Notes: a model not told the origin generated them from the letters alone. A stretch of DNA of 64,000 nucleotides from CALHVR01 sp963528625 (GCA_963528625.1 CAURVQ010000007.1:1-64000); one strand, 5' to 3'. Counted from the stretch's first letter, positions 8,950 to 17,213 are shown. Program-made: numbers and translations.

Positions 8950-9597
8950 TTAAATTTTTCTCACTAACCCTACTCCATCTCCAAAAGGCAACAACACAAA
9001 ATTATATTTTTCATTTAATTCATTTATAAATTCTTTAAGCCTTTTAACTATCGTTTTATATCTTTTAGGTATTTCATTTTCATTCCCTGCAATAATTCCT
9101 CTAAACATAATATTATCAATAAAAATTGTTCCATTTTTTTCTAAAAGATTGTAGCACATCTCAAAAAACTTTTTATATTGTCCCTTTGAAGCATCAATAA
9201 ATATAAAATCATATTTTCTATCTTTATCTAATTTTAGTATTTCATCTAAAGCATCACCTAATATCATCTCATTTTTTTCTAATAATCCTAATTTTTTAAA
9301 ATTTTCTTTAGCTTTTTTATATCTCGCTTCATCAATTTCTATCGTTGTAAGTTTTCCACTATTTCTATTTGCAATTTGTGCTAAAAAAATCCCAGAAAAT
9401 CCTGTTGCTGTCCCTATTTCTAATATATTTTTAGCTTTTATTCTTTCAGCTTCAAATAACATAAAATTCAAAACTTCTCTCGTTATAATCGGAACTTTAT
9501 CTTTTAAACTCTCTAATTCAATTTCTAAAATTATATCGTCATCTATTTTAAATAATTTTTGCGTATATTCAGACGATTTATCAAAATTTTCTATCAT
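8950..9597 (-). CDS. class I SAM O-methyltransferase, TrmR/YrrM-like
   Basis: SAM-dependent methyltransferase of the catechol-O-methyltransferase-like family, 215 residues. The SAM-binding motif LEIGTATGFSG is at 59-69, and DFIFIDASKGQY near 130 supplies the metal-binding Asp region. The best-studied bacterial relative is TrmR (YrrM), which methylates 5-hydroxyuridine at tRNA position 34. The window also encodes a U32 protein of the tRNA-hydroxylation type (18470-19735), so that role is plausible but not proven. There is no good Shine-Dalgarno next to the ATG. A purine-rich GAGAGGAGAG stretch sits about 45 nt upstream, and a TATAAT lies only about 12 nt before the ATG. Confidence 0.85.
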   Translation of the reverse strand: MIENFDKSSEYTQKLFKIDDDIILEIELESLKDKVPIITREVLNFMLFEAERIKAKNILEIGTATGFSGIFLAQIANRNSGKLTTIEIDEARYKKAKENFKKLGLLEKNEMILGDALDEILKLDKDRKYDFIFIDASKGQYKKFFEMCYNLLEKNGTIFIDNIMFRGIIAGNENEIPKRYKTIVKRLKEFINELNEKYNFVLLPFGDGVGLVRKI

Positions 9598-9656
9598 TTT
9601 TTATATAATTATACAATTTTATAAATTTATGTATAATTTATACTCTCCTCTCTTTT

Positions 9657-10697
9657 TTATAATCCTTCACTCATTTTAAATATAGGCATCATAACTGAAA
9701 ACACAATAAATCCTATTATAATTCCAATTATTATAATTGAAACTGGTTCTAATATTTTTAAAAATAACTTAATTTTTTCATTTACTCTATCATAATAAAT
9801 TTCTGTTAAATTACTAAACGCAGTTTCCATATCTCCTGTTTTTTCACCAATATTCAAAAAACTTATATATTCTCTATCAAAAAAAGCACTATTTCCAAAA
9901 CTTTTTGTAATTTCTTTTCCTTTTTTTAATTTAACTACTATTTTTTCTAATTCTTTTTTAAAAAATCCTTCAGTATTTTTAAAACAAAGCTCTAACGCTT
10001 GTATTAATTCTATTTTTGAGCATAACAATGAATACATATTTTGACTAAAATCAAGTATTTTTATTTCTCTATATATTTTCCCAATTATTTTTATTTTTAA
10101 TATATTCTTTTCATAATTCACTTTATTGTTTTTTATATAATTTCTAAAAAAAAGAAAAATCATTCCTAAAATGACTGACATATAAAACCAATACTTATTA
10201 ATTAATTTACTTATTAAAATTACATTTTCTGTTACTGTTGGAAGTTTTTGTCCCATATCTTCATAAATTAAAACAAATTTAGGAACCACAATCTTAAGTA
10301 ATATAAAAATTATAATAATTGCTGTTATTATTACAAATATTGGATAAATGCTCAAACTTTTTACTTCTTTTTTTATTTTTTCACGAAATTCATATTTTAA
10401 ATATATATTTTTAAATACTTCACTTAATTTCCCTGTCTTTTCTGCAATTTTTATCATTTGTATAAAATCTTGATTTTTACTTATATATAAAAATGATTTT
10501 TCTAGTGAATTACCTTTTTCAATATATTTTTTACATTTAATTATTTTATTTTTTATATCATTTTTATAATTATTACTTATTATATTTAATGCCTCAATTA
10601 TTCCAATATCTGCTTTAAGCAAATAATACATTTCTTTTGAAAATTCTAATATTTCTTTATCTTTAAGATTTTTACTTTTACCAAAAAAAATAGTCAA
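9657..10697 (-). CDS. pilC: type IV pilus / type II secretion platform protein (PilC/GspF family)
   Basis: Inner-membrane platform protein that works with an assembly ATPase to add pilin subunits. The 346-residue product has two repeated T2SSF domains, with SLFPEMxxM-like features reduced. Membrane segments are near residues 115-140 (IIIIFILLKIVVP), 170-188 and the C-terminal 315-338. The start is TTG at 10697, chosen because GGGAGGGG lies 6 nt upstream and no ATG fits. It is separated from the rest of the pilus genes by the ROK kinase. No PilB/GspE or PilT ATPase is encoded in this window. Confidence 0.88.
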   Translation of the reverse strand: MTIFFGKSKNLKDKEILEFSKEMYYLLKADIGIIEALNIISNNYKNDIKNKIIKCKKYIEKGNSLEKSFLYISKNQDFIQMIKIAEKTGKLSEVFKNIYLKYEFREKIKKEVKSLSIYPIFVIITAIIIIFILLKIVVPKFVLIYEDMGQKLPTVTENVILISKLINKYWFYMSVILGMIFLFFRNYIKNNKVNYEKNILKIKIIGKIYREIKILDFSQNMYSLLCSKIELIQALELCFKNTEGFFKKELEKIVVKLKKGKEITKSFGNSAFFDREYISFLNIGEKTGDMETAFSNLTEIYYDRVNEKIKLFLKILEPVSIIIIGIIIGFIVFSVMMPIFKMSEGL

Positions 10698-10750
10698 ATT
10701 AACCCCTCCCTTTGACTTTAATTATTTCATCTTATATATAATTTATATAT

Positions 10751-11632
10751 TTATTTTTGTTCTAAAGCTAATTTCCCTAAAGCTATTGACCCTACAAAAC
10801 CTGCTTCATCTCCCAATCCGGGATAAACAATATAATTATCAATATTCTCCAATATTTCACTTTTTTGAACATACCCATTTAATAATTCTTTTACATTTTT
10901 TCTAATTAATGGAAATAATTGTTTTTGTTTCATTACTCCTCCACCCATTATTATTTTCTGTGGTGATAATATTAAAATATAATTTACTAAAGCTTGTGCT
11001 AAATAAAATGCTTCCATTTCCCAAACTTCATCTCTATCTGCTAATAAATGTCCTTTTTCTCCCCATCTATCTTCAATAGCAGGCCCTGCCGCCATTCCTT
11101 CTAAACAATCTTTATGAAATGGGCATCTTCCCTCAAAACTATCATCTTTATGTCTTTTCAAATAAATATGTCCCATTTCAGGATGTGTTAATCCTTGAAC
11201 CATTTTACCGTCTACAACTGCTCCTGCTCCAATACCTGTTCCAACTGTTATATACAAAACATTTTTAAGTCCTGCTCCTGCTCCCCACCACGACTCTGCT
11301 AAAGCTGCACCGTTTACATCTGTATCAAATTCAAGTGGAACATCATAATATTTTTTAATTTCTCCAATCATATTATAATCACTCCAATAAGGTTTTGGAG
11401 TTTTTGTTATATATCCGTAAGTTTCAGACCCTTTAACAGGATCAATTGGCCCAAAACTTCCCACTCCCATAACATCAAATTTTTTATCTTTAAAATATTC
11501 TATAACTTTTTTCATCGTTTCTTCAGGTGTTGTCGTAGGAAAACTAACTCTTTCTATTACTTTTCCATCTTCTGTTCCAATCCCACAAATAAACTTAGTT
11601 CCCCCTGCTTCAACTGCTGCTATTATCGCCAT
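10751..11632 (-). CDS. ROK-family fructokinase
   Basis: Sugar kinase predicted to phosphorylate fructose, of the zinc-containing ROK subgroup (ScrK/YdhR/GmuE-like). The 293-residue protein shows the N-terminal ATP loop VEAGGTKFICG, the catalytic Asp105 in FDTDVNGAALAE, GTGIGAGAVVDG, and the zinc site His155, Cys170, His173, Cys176. It has its own promoter (11738-11765) and an AGGAGGAAAAG ribosome site, so it need not be expressed with the pilus genes on either side. Mannokinase or another hexose kinase is possible. Confidence 0.9.
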   Translation of the reverse strand: MAIIAAVEAGGTKFICGIGTEDGKVIERVSFPTTTPEETMKKVIEYFKDKKFDVMGVGSFGPIDPVKGSETYGYITKTPKPYWSDYNMIGEIKKYYDVPLEFDTDVNGAALAESWWGAGAGLKNVLYITVGTGIGAGAVVDGKMVQGLTHPEMGHIYLKRHKDDSFEGRCPFHKDCLEGMAAGPAIEDRWGEKGHLLADRDEVWEMEAFYLAQALVNYILILSPQKIIMGGGVMKQKQLFPLIRKNVKELLNGYVQKSEILENIDNYIVYPGLGDEAGFVGSIALGKLALEQK

Positions 11633-11737
11633 TTCTCTTTTCCTCCTATTTTTACATACTTTTTTATTTGAATAGATTTTTATTATATCATTTTTTATAA
11701 TCTATTTTTTTATTCTTTTTTATAAAAACATATCATT

Positions 11738-11765
11738 ATTATAGCATATTTTAATATAATTTCAA
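11738..11765 (-). promoter_or_regulatory. promoter of the ROK kinase
   Basis: Minus strand TTGAAA, 16-nt spacer, TATAAT. A further TATAAT-like box is visible nearer the gene, so there may be two start sites. The 173-nt gap is otherwise featureless AT-rich sequence. Confidence 0.6.
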
Positions 11766-11805
11766 TTTATTAAATTAATAATTATTCTTTTTTCTTTAAT
11801 TTATT

Positions 11806-12954
11806 TTATTGAACTATAGCTTCAATTTCTAAATAAATATCTCTATTTTCTTTATTATTTCTTTTATATTTGAATAACGGACCAATTAATGGAATATCTG
11901 ATAAAAACGGAACTTTTCTCATAGTATTTTTTTCTACATTCTGTTTTAATCCACCTATAAATGTTGTTCCTCCATCATCTAATATAATTGATGTTTTAGT
12001 TTGATTTTTTTGCTTTGCTCCGGAATTTTCACTATAATTTGATGTTAATTTAAAATTACTCACTTCCGTTTCTATTTTTAAATTTATTTTCTTTTTATCT
12101 TTATTTTTAATAACTTCAGGACTTATTTTAAAAACTATTCCTGCTTCTGAAAAAATAGGCTCACTATATTCTGTATTATTTTTTGTAATTTTTTTCTCCC
12201 CAATTAATACTTCCTCTGTAACACGAAGTTCTCCTTCTTCACCCTCTGCTATTAACAAAGTCGGCATTGATTCTATTTTTATATCTCCATTTTCTTTTAA
12301 AAAATTAAAATCTATTCCTAAAAAATATCCTCCATTTTTTAAAATTCCACCTATTGATAATTCTCCATTCAAAAATTTACTAAAAAAATTAGGATTACTA
12401 ACACCTTTTTTTATTTCATTACTTTCCCATTGAATACCTAATTTTTCAAATAAATTTGAACTTGTATCAATTATTGTTCCTTTAATTAAAACTTGCTCTT
12501 TTTTCACATCTAATGACTGTAATATTTTCTTTATTTCCTCTAACTTTTTCTTATCTCCACTAAAAATAATTTTATTATCTATTCCTACAAATTTATATCC
12601 TCCAAATCCTTCTATTTTTTCTACTATTTCCTTTGCTTTTCTATTTTTTAATACCATTTCATCAATAACTTCAACTATTTTTTCATCTTTATTTTTATCC
12701 TCTTTTTTTATCTCATCTACATCTTTTCCATCTTTATTTTTTTTATTGCCATCATTTTCATTTTTTATTTCATTTTGCTTTGGAGCTTGAAAGAAAAATA
12801 TTTTTTTTACATTTTCTACATCTTTCTTATTTACATAATTATTGACATTTTCTGCATAAACATTTAAAACATTAAAGCATATTGCATATATTATGATTCC
12901 TTTATTCCTCATTTTTTTCAATTTTTTTATAAATAACTCCATTTGTTTCTGCAT
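11806..12954 (-). CDS. short secretin (PilQ/GspD-like)
   Basis: Outer-membrane channel protein of the secretin family. Only 382 residues, well below typical PilQ or GspD. Visible order: an N-terminal signal-like hydrophobic segment (IIIYAICFNVLNVYA, about 19-33), a Lys/Asp/Asn-rich linker at 60-95, one small N-domain (about 105-160), then the secretin core ending in the diagnostic VPFLSDIPLIGPLF at 348-361. The extra N-domains and any AMIN domain are absent. The ATG at 12954 has a GGGG ribosome site; an internal ATG at residue 15 would give a more conventional signal peptide. It is the last gene of the promoter-proximal pilus block. Confidence 0.85.
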   Translation of the reverse strand: MQKQMELFIKKLKKMRNKGIIIYAICFNVLNVYAENVNNYVNKKDVENVKKIFFFQAPKQNEIKNENDGNKKNKDGKDVDEIKKEDKNKDEKIVEVIDEMVLKNRKAKEIVEKIEGFGGYKFVGIDNKIIFSGDKKKLEEIKKILQSLDVKKEQVLIKGTIIDTSSNLFEKLGIQWESNEIKKGVSNPNFFSKFLNGELSIGGILKNGGYFLGIDFNFLKENGDIKIESMPTLLIAEGEEGELRVTEEVLIGEKKITKNNTEYSEPIFSEAGIVFKISPEVIKNKDKKKINLKIETEVSNFKLTSNYSENSGAKQKNQTKTSIILDDGGTTFIGGLKQNVEKNTMRKVPFLSDIPLIGPLFKYKRNNKENRDIYLEIEAIVQ

Positions 12955-12971
12955 TTTATAATAACCCCTTT

Positions 12972-13508
12972 TTAATTTATTTTTATTTTATTCTTTTCAA
13001 TAAATCCTAACGATATTTTAAATCCTTCACTCGTTAATTCTACATACATTTTATTTGTATCAATATATTTTTTACTTTTATTTACAAAATACATAAACTT
13101 ACCAAAATCATTCAAACTTCCATACAAATTAAAATAAATATATTTTAATGCATATCCATTTTTCTCCCAAACTTTTTCACTTTTTGCTATTTCTGTAAGT
13201 TTAAGATTACTTTCCTTTGCAAAAATATAAATCATTTTTTTAAATTCCGATTCATCTTTTATTGTTAAAAATTCTATTTTTTTAAGCATTACTTCTAATT
13301 GTCTAAAATCATCCTCTAATTTATTTTTTTTATCATTTTGTTCTTTTTTTATTTCCTCAATTTTATCATCTAATTCTCTATTTTTCTCTAACAAGTCTAC
13401 TCTTAAATTTTTTATTTCCGTATATTTTTCATATTTACTATTTATCAAAAATCCACCTATAAATATTATAAAAATATACAATAAAATTTTTATATTTATT
13501 TTTTCCAC
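12972..13508 (-). CDS. PilO/GspM-like inner-membrane assembly protein
   Basis: A 178-residue protein with one N-terminal membrane helix (ILLYIFIIFIGGFLI), a coiled-coil stretch (about 30-75, Lys/Glu/Asp-rich) and a C-terminal alpha/beta part. That layout, and its place between the PilN-like and secretin genes, match PilO/GspM. There is no strong sequence motif, so the call rests on architecture and synteny. I prefer the GTG at 13508, preceded by GAGGG, over a TTG at 13535 that lacks a ribosome site and overlaps the upstream gene by 8 nt. Confidence 0.65.
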   Translation of the reverse strand: MEKINIKILLYIFIIFIGGFLINSKYEKYTEIKNLRVDLLEKNRELDDKIEEIKKEQNDKKNKLEDDFRQLEVMLKKIEFLTIKDESEFKKMIYIFAKESNLKLTEIAKSEKVWEKNGYALKYIYFNLYGSLNDFGKFMYFVNKSKKYIDTNKMYVELTSEGFKISLGFIEKNKIKIN

Positions 13509-13527
13509 TTTTCCCTCATAATCTCCC

Positions 13528-14649
13528 CTACTCAATATTTATTTTATATTCAAAATTTGTAACTTCATCTCTATCTTTTATATAACTTAATTCTATATTT
13601 TTAAACTTTGATTTTAACTTTTTTTCAAATATTTCAAATTTCTTAAAATCTTCTATTTCTCCTTGAATTGTCCATTGTTTATTTTCATATAATATTTTTA
13701 TATAACTAATTCCATCTTTACTACTTTCTATCAAAAATTTTATAAAAGAATAATATTCTTTTCTTATTACTTGCTCTGTTATTTGACTTAATAGTTCAAT
13801 CTCTTTTGAATACTCTGGTAATTTTTCTTCTTTTGTTTTTATATATTTTTTCTCTTTCTCTTTTATAATTTTTTGAATTTCATTATTTTCCCTCTCAAAT
13901 TGTTTAAAAGAAAATATATTCAAAGTTCCAACGATTCCCATAATTATCAATGTAGTAAAAATACTATCTTTTAATTTCCAATCTATTTTCAATAAATCTT
14001 TTGATAGCTTAAATTCTTTTTTGGATAAAAAATTAGGATTTTCATACATTTCATCTCCTAAAAATATTTCTTTTACCTCTTCTTCCGTTTCAGTAAATAC
14101 TTTCATATCTCCAAAATCAAAATTTTTTATATCTTCAACATCATATAAATTCAAATCTATTTTTTCAAATTCTTCAATTTTACCATTTTCTATTTTTAAT
14201 CTTATACTATCATTTTCTCCAATTTGTAATATCTCAATATCATTTTCTTTGTACTTATTATATAATCCTAAAAAGTCTATTTTTATACTTTTTAATTTAC
14301 ATTTCATCTTTTTTATCTTTATTTTATATTTCTCAATTTCTTTTCTATCAAAATAACAATTAATATAAGTATTTTCAAGCATATTAAAATATATTTTTTC
14401 TTCTTTATATTTTAGTTTATTTTGTAATTTATCTAAATATTTCAAATTATTTTGATTATTATCTATAAAATCTATAAAACCAAAATGAACTATAATATCA
14501 ATTTCTACATTATCTTCTATATCAAATTCATCTTTTATATTTTCAATTACATCGTCTATTTCTTGATTTTCAAAAAATAAGATTTCATCATTTATTTGTA
14601 TATAAATTTTATTCTTACTTCTAACATAAATCTTTATTTTTTCAACCAC
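13528..14649 (-). CDS. GspL / PilM-PilN-like assembly protein
   Basis: A 373-residue protein with about 215 cytoplasmic residues, a single membrane helix near 228-248 (FTTLIIMGIVGTLNIFSF), a coiled coil (about 250-290) and a C-terminal ferredoxin-like domain. This is the GspL plan, equivalent to PilM fused to PilN, although the actin-like half has no recognisable nucleotide motifs. It starts at a GTG (14649) with AGAGGGAAA just upstream, 21 nt after the 44-residue prepilin-like ORF. The call relies on topology and on its place before PilO and the secretin. Confidence 0.65.
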   Translation of the reverse strand: MVEKIKIYVRSKNKIYIQINDEILFFENQEIDDVIENIKDEFDIEDNVEIDIIVHFGFIDFIDNNQNNLKYLDKLQNKLKYKEEKIYFNMLENTYINCYFDRKEIEKYKIKIKKMKCKLKSIKIDFLGLYNKYKENDIEILQIGENDSIRLKIENGKIEEFEKIDLNLYDVEDIKNFDFGDMKVFTETEEEVKEIFLGDEMYENPNFLSKKEFKLSKDLLKIDWKLKDSIFTTLIIMGIVGTLNIFSFKQFERENNEIQKIIKEKEKKYIKTKEEKLPEYSKEIELLSQITEQVIRKEYYSFIKFLIESSKDGISYIKILYENKQWTIQGEIEDFKKFEIFEKKLKSKFKNIELSYIKDRDEVTNFEYKINIE

Positions 14650-14670
14650 AATTTCCCTCTTTTCTCAATT

Positions 14671-14805
14671 TCAACTTTCACTTTTCATATTTATAATTTT
14701 ATTTCGTTCATTTACAAAATATACAAATTCTATCGCAAATATTGTAACCATAGATAAAACTATTAAAACATATAGTAAACTAGCTCCCCTTTTCCTATTT
14801 TTCAT
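14671..14805 (-). CDS. 44-residue prepilin-like protein, GspK/PilX-type N-terminus
   Basis: A small gene that length cut-offs would skip. The protein starts with five basic/polar residues, then RG followed by ASLLYVLIVLSMVTIFAIEF, which is a class III prepilin signal and hydrophobic helix. Cleavage after Gly7 would leave position 5 as Tyr rather than the usual Glu. Loss of Glu5 is the known hallmark of GspK, and PilX-like proteins have a similar opening. Only about 14 polar residues follow the helix, so the large GspK globular domain is missing. The ATG comes 1 nt after the upstream prepilin gene's stop, and the next gene starts 21 nt downstream, so it sits squarely in the operon. Confidence 0.65.
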   Translation of the reverse strand: MKNRKRGASLLYVLIVLSMVTIFAIEFVYFVNERNKIINMKSES

Positions 14806-14806
14806 T

Positions 14807-15289
14807 TTACCTCTCCAAATTAACTATTTTTATACTTTCAACATTTTCTAAAACAGTATTTATATAAAATATATTATCTATTATATCCATTTTTATTTTA
14901 TCGTATTCTGAAATTTTTGTTCCTGCTCCAAATAAACTAGCTGTTTCACCATCATATATATATAATTTTTTACCAATTTTTTCTAATTTATAAAACCTAT
15001 TATCTTTTTTGTATACAATAAAATTACTTGCTTTATGAAAATCTTTTATAACTCCTCTATAATAAAATTTATCTTTATCTCTAGTTTTTATATCTTCTAT
15101 TAATTTATCTAATAAAAAATAAATTTTTTCATCCACTATTTGATCCTTTTTTTTCACAGTTTCAAAAATAATTATTCTTTTCATAAAACTACTTATAACA
15201 AAAATTAATATCATAAAAATGAACATTGAAATTAATATTTCAATTAACAAATATCCTCTCTTTTTATTTTCAATTATTTTCAAACTCAT
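14807..15289 (-). CDS. minor prepilin-like protein, GspJ/PilW type
   Basis: A 160-residue protein with a class III prepilin signal: basic leader, KRG then YLLIEILISMFIFMILIF. Cleavage after Gly12 gives Glu at mature position 5. The length and the place in the operon (after a GspI/PilV-like and before a GspK-like protein) suggest a minor pseudopilin that helps prime pilus assembly. AAAGGGAAAAT precedes the ATG at 15289, which lies inside the end of the previous gene (20-nt overlap), implying coupled translation. Confidence 0.8.
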   Translation of the reverse strand: MSLKIIENKKRGYLLIEILISMFIFMILIFVISSFMKRIIIFETVKKKDQIVDEKIYFLLDKLIEDIKTRDKDKFYYRGVIKDFHKASNFIVYKKDNRFYKLEKIGKKLYIYDGETASLFGAGTKISEYDKIKMDIIDNIFYINTVLENVESIKIVNLER

Positions 15290-15674
15290 ATTTTCCCTTT
15301 ATTTCATCAATTTTTATTTCTATTTTTTTTATATTTTCAACTGTTGGATTTTTAACCTCTTTTATTGTAATTTTTACTTTTTTATATAAATCATTTTTTA
15401 TTATTCTATATCTATTTTCTATAAAAAATTTATTATAAAAATCTCCAATATTATTTACTTCATATTCTCCAATTAATCTCATTATTTCAACATTATTTTT
15501 TGTTTTTATTAATTCAATCATATTATTTTTAATTTCATTATCAATATTTATACTATTAAGTTTTTTATCAATTTTGTAACTTTTCAAAAAAATATTACTA
15601 ACTGGTACAAGAATTACAACAATAAAAAACATAGATAATAAACTTTCAACTAATGTTTCTCCTCTTTTTTTCAT
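15270..15674 (-). CDS. minor prepilin-like protein, GspI/PilV type
   Basis: A 134-residue protein starting MKKRG then ETLVESLLSMFFIVVILV: a short basic leader, cleavage after Gly, Glu at mature position 5, and a hydrophobic helix. The ATG at 15674 forms a 4-bp ATGA overlap with the stop of the prepilin peptidase gene. A GTG 9 nt further upstream is an alternative. The very short leader and a long, charged C-terminal domain resemble PilV/GspI minor pilins. No other domain is recognisable. Confidence 0.8.
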   Translation of the reverse strand: MKKRGETLVESLLSMFFIVVILVPVSNIFLKSYKIDKKLNSINIDNEIKNNMIELIKTKNNVEIMRLIGEYEVNNIGDFYNKFFIENRYRIIKNDLYKKVKITIKEVKNPTVENIKKIEIKIDEIKGKYEFENN

Positions 15675-16144
15675 AAATGCCACACACTTTTCAAACTATA
15701 TATTAAAATTATAAAGGGAGCAAAAGGAATATAAATATTTTTCTTTTTTTTCATAAAAATTAAAATTATTACTGCGACAATTCCTGAAATTATATACAAT
15801 AATTTATAATAATTGACTATTTCTAAAAATAAATTATCTAAATTATTTTCTCTATATTCACTTCCTAAAAATCCACCTATCATACCTACCAACTTAATAT
15901 CTCCAAAACCTATTAAAGTTTTTTTTGTATATTCTTCTAAAGAATATAATACTAAAAATGGCAATATACTTATTCCTATACCAGCTATTCCCATCACTAT
16001 ACTATTTTTTATGAAAATTTTTATACTAAAAAATAAGATTAATAACAAAATACATATATCTGATATAATTTTCTTTTTTATATCTATATATACAATTATT
16101 ATTAAAACAAAATATATTAATATATTTAAAATATTCATACTCAT
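15671..16144 (-). CDS. pilD: type IV prepilin peptidase (A24 family), methylase-less form
   Basis: Membrane aspartyl peptidase that removes the leader of the prepilins encoded around it. The 157-residue protein has about five hydrophobic segments and the two catalytic aspartates: Asp21 (VYIDIKKKIISD) and Asp82 in GFGDIK. The N-terminal zinc/methyltransferase domain of PilD is absent, as in short archaeal-like and some clostridial peptidases, so mature pilins may not be N-methylated by this protein. It starts 2 nt after the pilin gene stop with GAAGG as ribosome site. Confidence 0.9.
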   Translation of the reverse strand: MSMNILNILIYFVLIIIVYIDIKKKIISDICILLLILFFSIKIFIKNSIVMGIAGIGISILPFLVLYSLEEYTKKTLIGFGDIKLVGMIGGFLGSEYRENNLDNLFLEIVNYYKLLYIISGIVAVIILIFMKKKKNIYIPFAPFIILIYSLKSVWHL

Positions 16145-16146
16145 AT

Positions 16147-16542
16147 TTACCTTCTTATCTCTTCATTTGGAAAAGCTTTACTATTTGCTGCTATTTTAGC
16201 GTAAATTTCCCCATTTTCTAAAACAATAGTTCCTGTTATATTCCCAACTTTAAAATTTCCATTACTTTGTAGCCCTATTCCTAACTTATTCAAATTACCT
16301 TGTTCTGTGAAAACATCATTCAAATTTGTAGGAGCATTACCATTATTTTCTACACTCCAAGAAGTTGATGAATTATTTAATTCAGCTATAGCTCCAATCA
16401 CCTTACTTCTATTAGCCTTATTTAGATATTTTCCAACTTGTGGAACTGCCATTGCAGAAATAATTGTAATAATAGCCACTACTAAAATTACCTCTACCAA
16501 TGTAAAACCATCTTTTTTTTCTCTTTTCAATTTTCTTTTCAT
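16147..16542 (-). CDS. major type IV pilin / GspG-like pseudopilin
   Basis: A 131-residue prepilin. The leader is 12 residues, very basic and ends in Gly12. The mature protein begins FTLVEVILVVAIITIISAMA with Glu at position 5. The C-terminal part is short and shows the pattern of a small beta-sheet pilin (ITGTIVLENGEIYAKI) with no cysteines. It is the first gene of the cluster, with a good ribosome site (GGGTGGGAAAATG) and its own promoter, as expected for the most abundant subunit. Confidence 0.9.
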   Translation of the reverse strand: MKRKLKREKKDGFTLVEVILVVAIITIISAMAVPQVGKYLNKANRSKVIGAIAELNNSSTSWSVENNGNAPTNLNDVFTEQGNLNKLGIGLQSNGNFKVGNITGTIVLENGEIYAKIAANSKAFPNEEIRR

Positions 16543-16570
16543 TTTCCCACCCTCTTTTATTTTTTAATTA

Positions 16571-16599
16571 TTTATAACATATTTTTAATTATTTTTCAA
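16571..16599 (-). promoter_or_regulatory. promoter of the pilus cluster
   Basis: Minus strand TTGAAA, 17-nt spacer, TATAAA with an upstream TG. It lies about 30 nt before the pilin ATG. Confidence 0.55.
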
Positions 16600-16659
16600 T
16601 ATTTTTTTAGATATTTTATAATTATTTTTAATTTTATTTTCATATAATATAATTTTTAT

Positions 16660-16693
16660 AATAAAAAAACTATGAAAATTCAAATTTTCATAG
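16660..16693 (-). terminator. 11-bp perfect inverted repeat: minus-strand terminator, next to a plus-strand -10 box
   Basis: CTATGAAAATT and its exact reverse complement are separated by 2 nt at 16670-16693. On the minus strand the stem is followed by seven Ts, a classical intrinsic terminator ahead of the pilus promoter. On the plus strand the repeat ends one base before TATAAT (16694-16699) of the membrane-protein gene, so it could also act as an operator. Confidence 0.65.
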
Positions 16694-16699
16694 TATAAT
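16671..16699 (+). promoter_or_regulatory. putative promoter of membrane-protein copy 1
   Basis: A perfect TATAAT at 16694-16699, about 30 nt before the ATG at 16730. The -35 region (TATGAA, 17-nt spacing) is poor and lies within the inverted repeat, which suggests regulation or a weak promoter. Confidence 0.4.
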
Positions 16700-16729
16700 C
16701 AAATAAAATAACATTTTAAAGGGGATTTT

Positions 16730-17124
16730 ATGAAAAATTTAATATTCACATTTAACACTATGGTTGAATATCTTTACTCAAAACTTGAAAACATTTGTAT
16801 TTCTGGTATTATTTTATCTTTTTTAATAAGTATTTATTATTTAATTAATATATTTTTTGATTTCCCAAAATCTACTGGAACAATTATAATTTGGGTAAGT
16901 TTCATAATTATTTTCTTAGCCTTTATAGGTTATTTTAACAAAATATATGAGTTTTATTTTAAAAATACATCAAATAAATTTTATATAGACATCACTTTTT
17001 TCAATAAATTTAAAACTATTAAACCTAAATATATATTTTTAAAATTATTAGCTGTTATTATTTCATTTATTGGAACTTTGGTATTATCTTTGGTAATAAT
17101 ATTTTTTATATTTTCAGTTATGTT
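16730..17124 (+). repeat. long direct repeat, unit 1
   Basis: About 390 bp almost identical to 17829-18223 (two mismatches seen). Identity begins at the start codon and stops about 70 nt before the gene end. Confidence 0.92.
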
Positions 17125-17193
17125 ATATATTATTTATTAATCATAGTTACTATTATTGGAAGTTTCTTCTCGTTTATTTCAAAACTTTTTTGA
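16730..17193 (+). pseudogene. membrane protein, copy 1, frameshifted near the 3' end
   Basis: Unrecognised protein with three to four membrane helices and no known motif. The first ~390 nt are identical to the gene at 17829 except for two substitutions (one Val/Ile, one silent). At about 17122 one base is missing relative to copy 2 (TCAGTTATG against TCAGTGTATG), so the frame ends early at 17140 after 136 residues. If the base is restored, the frame runs to a TGA at 17191-17193 and ends in a helix similar, but not identical, to the copy 2 C-terminus. A terminator follows directly. The truncated protein could still insert in the membrane. The AAAGGGG ribosome site is intact. Confidence 0.7.
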
Positions 17194-17213
17194 GACTAAA
17201 AGTCTCTTTTTTT
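17192..17213 (+). terminator. terminator after membrane-protein copy 1
   Basis: Stem GAGACT/AGTCTC with a 3-nt loop, followed by seven Ts. Confidence 0.8.
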
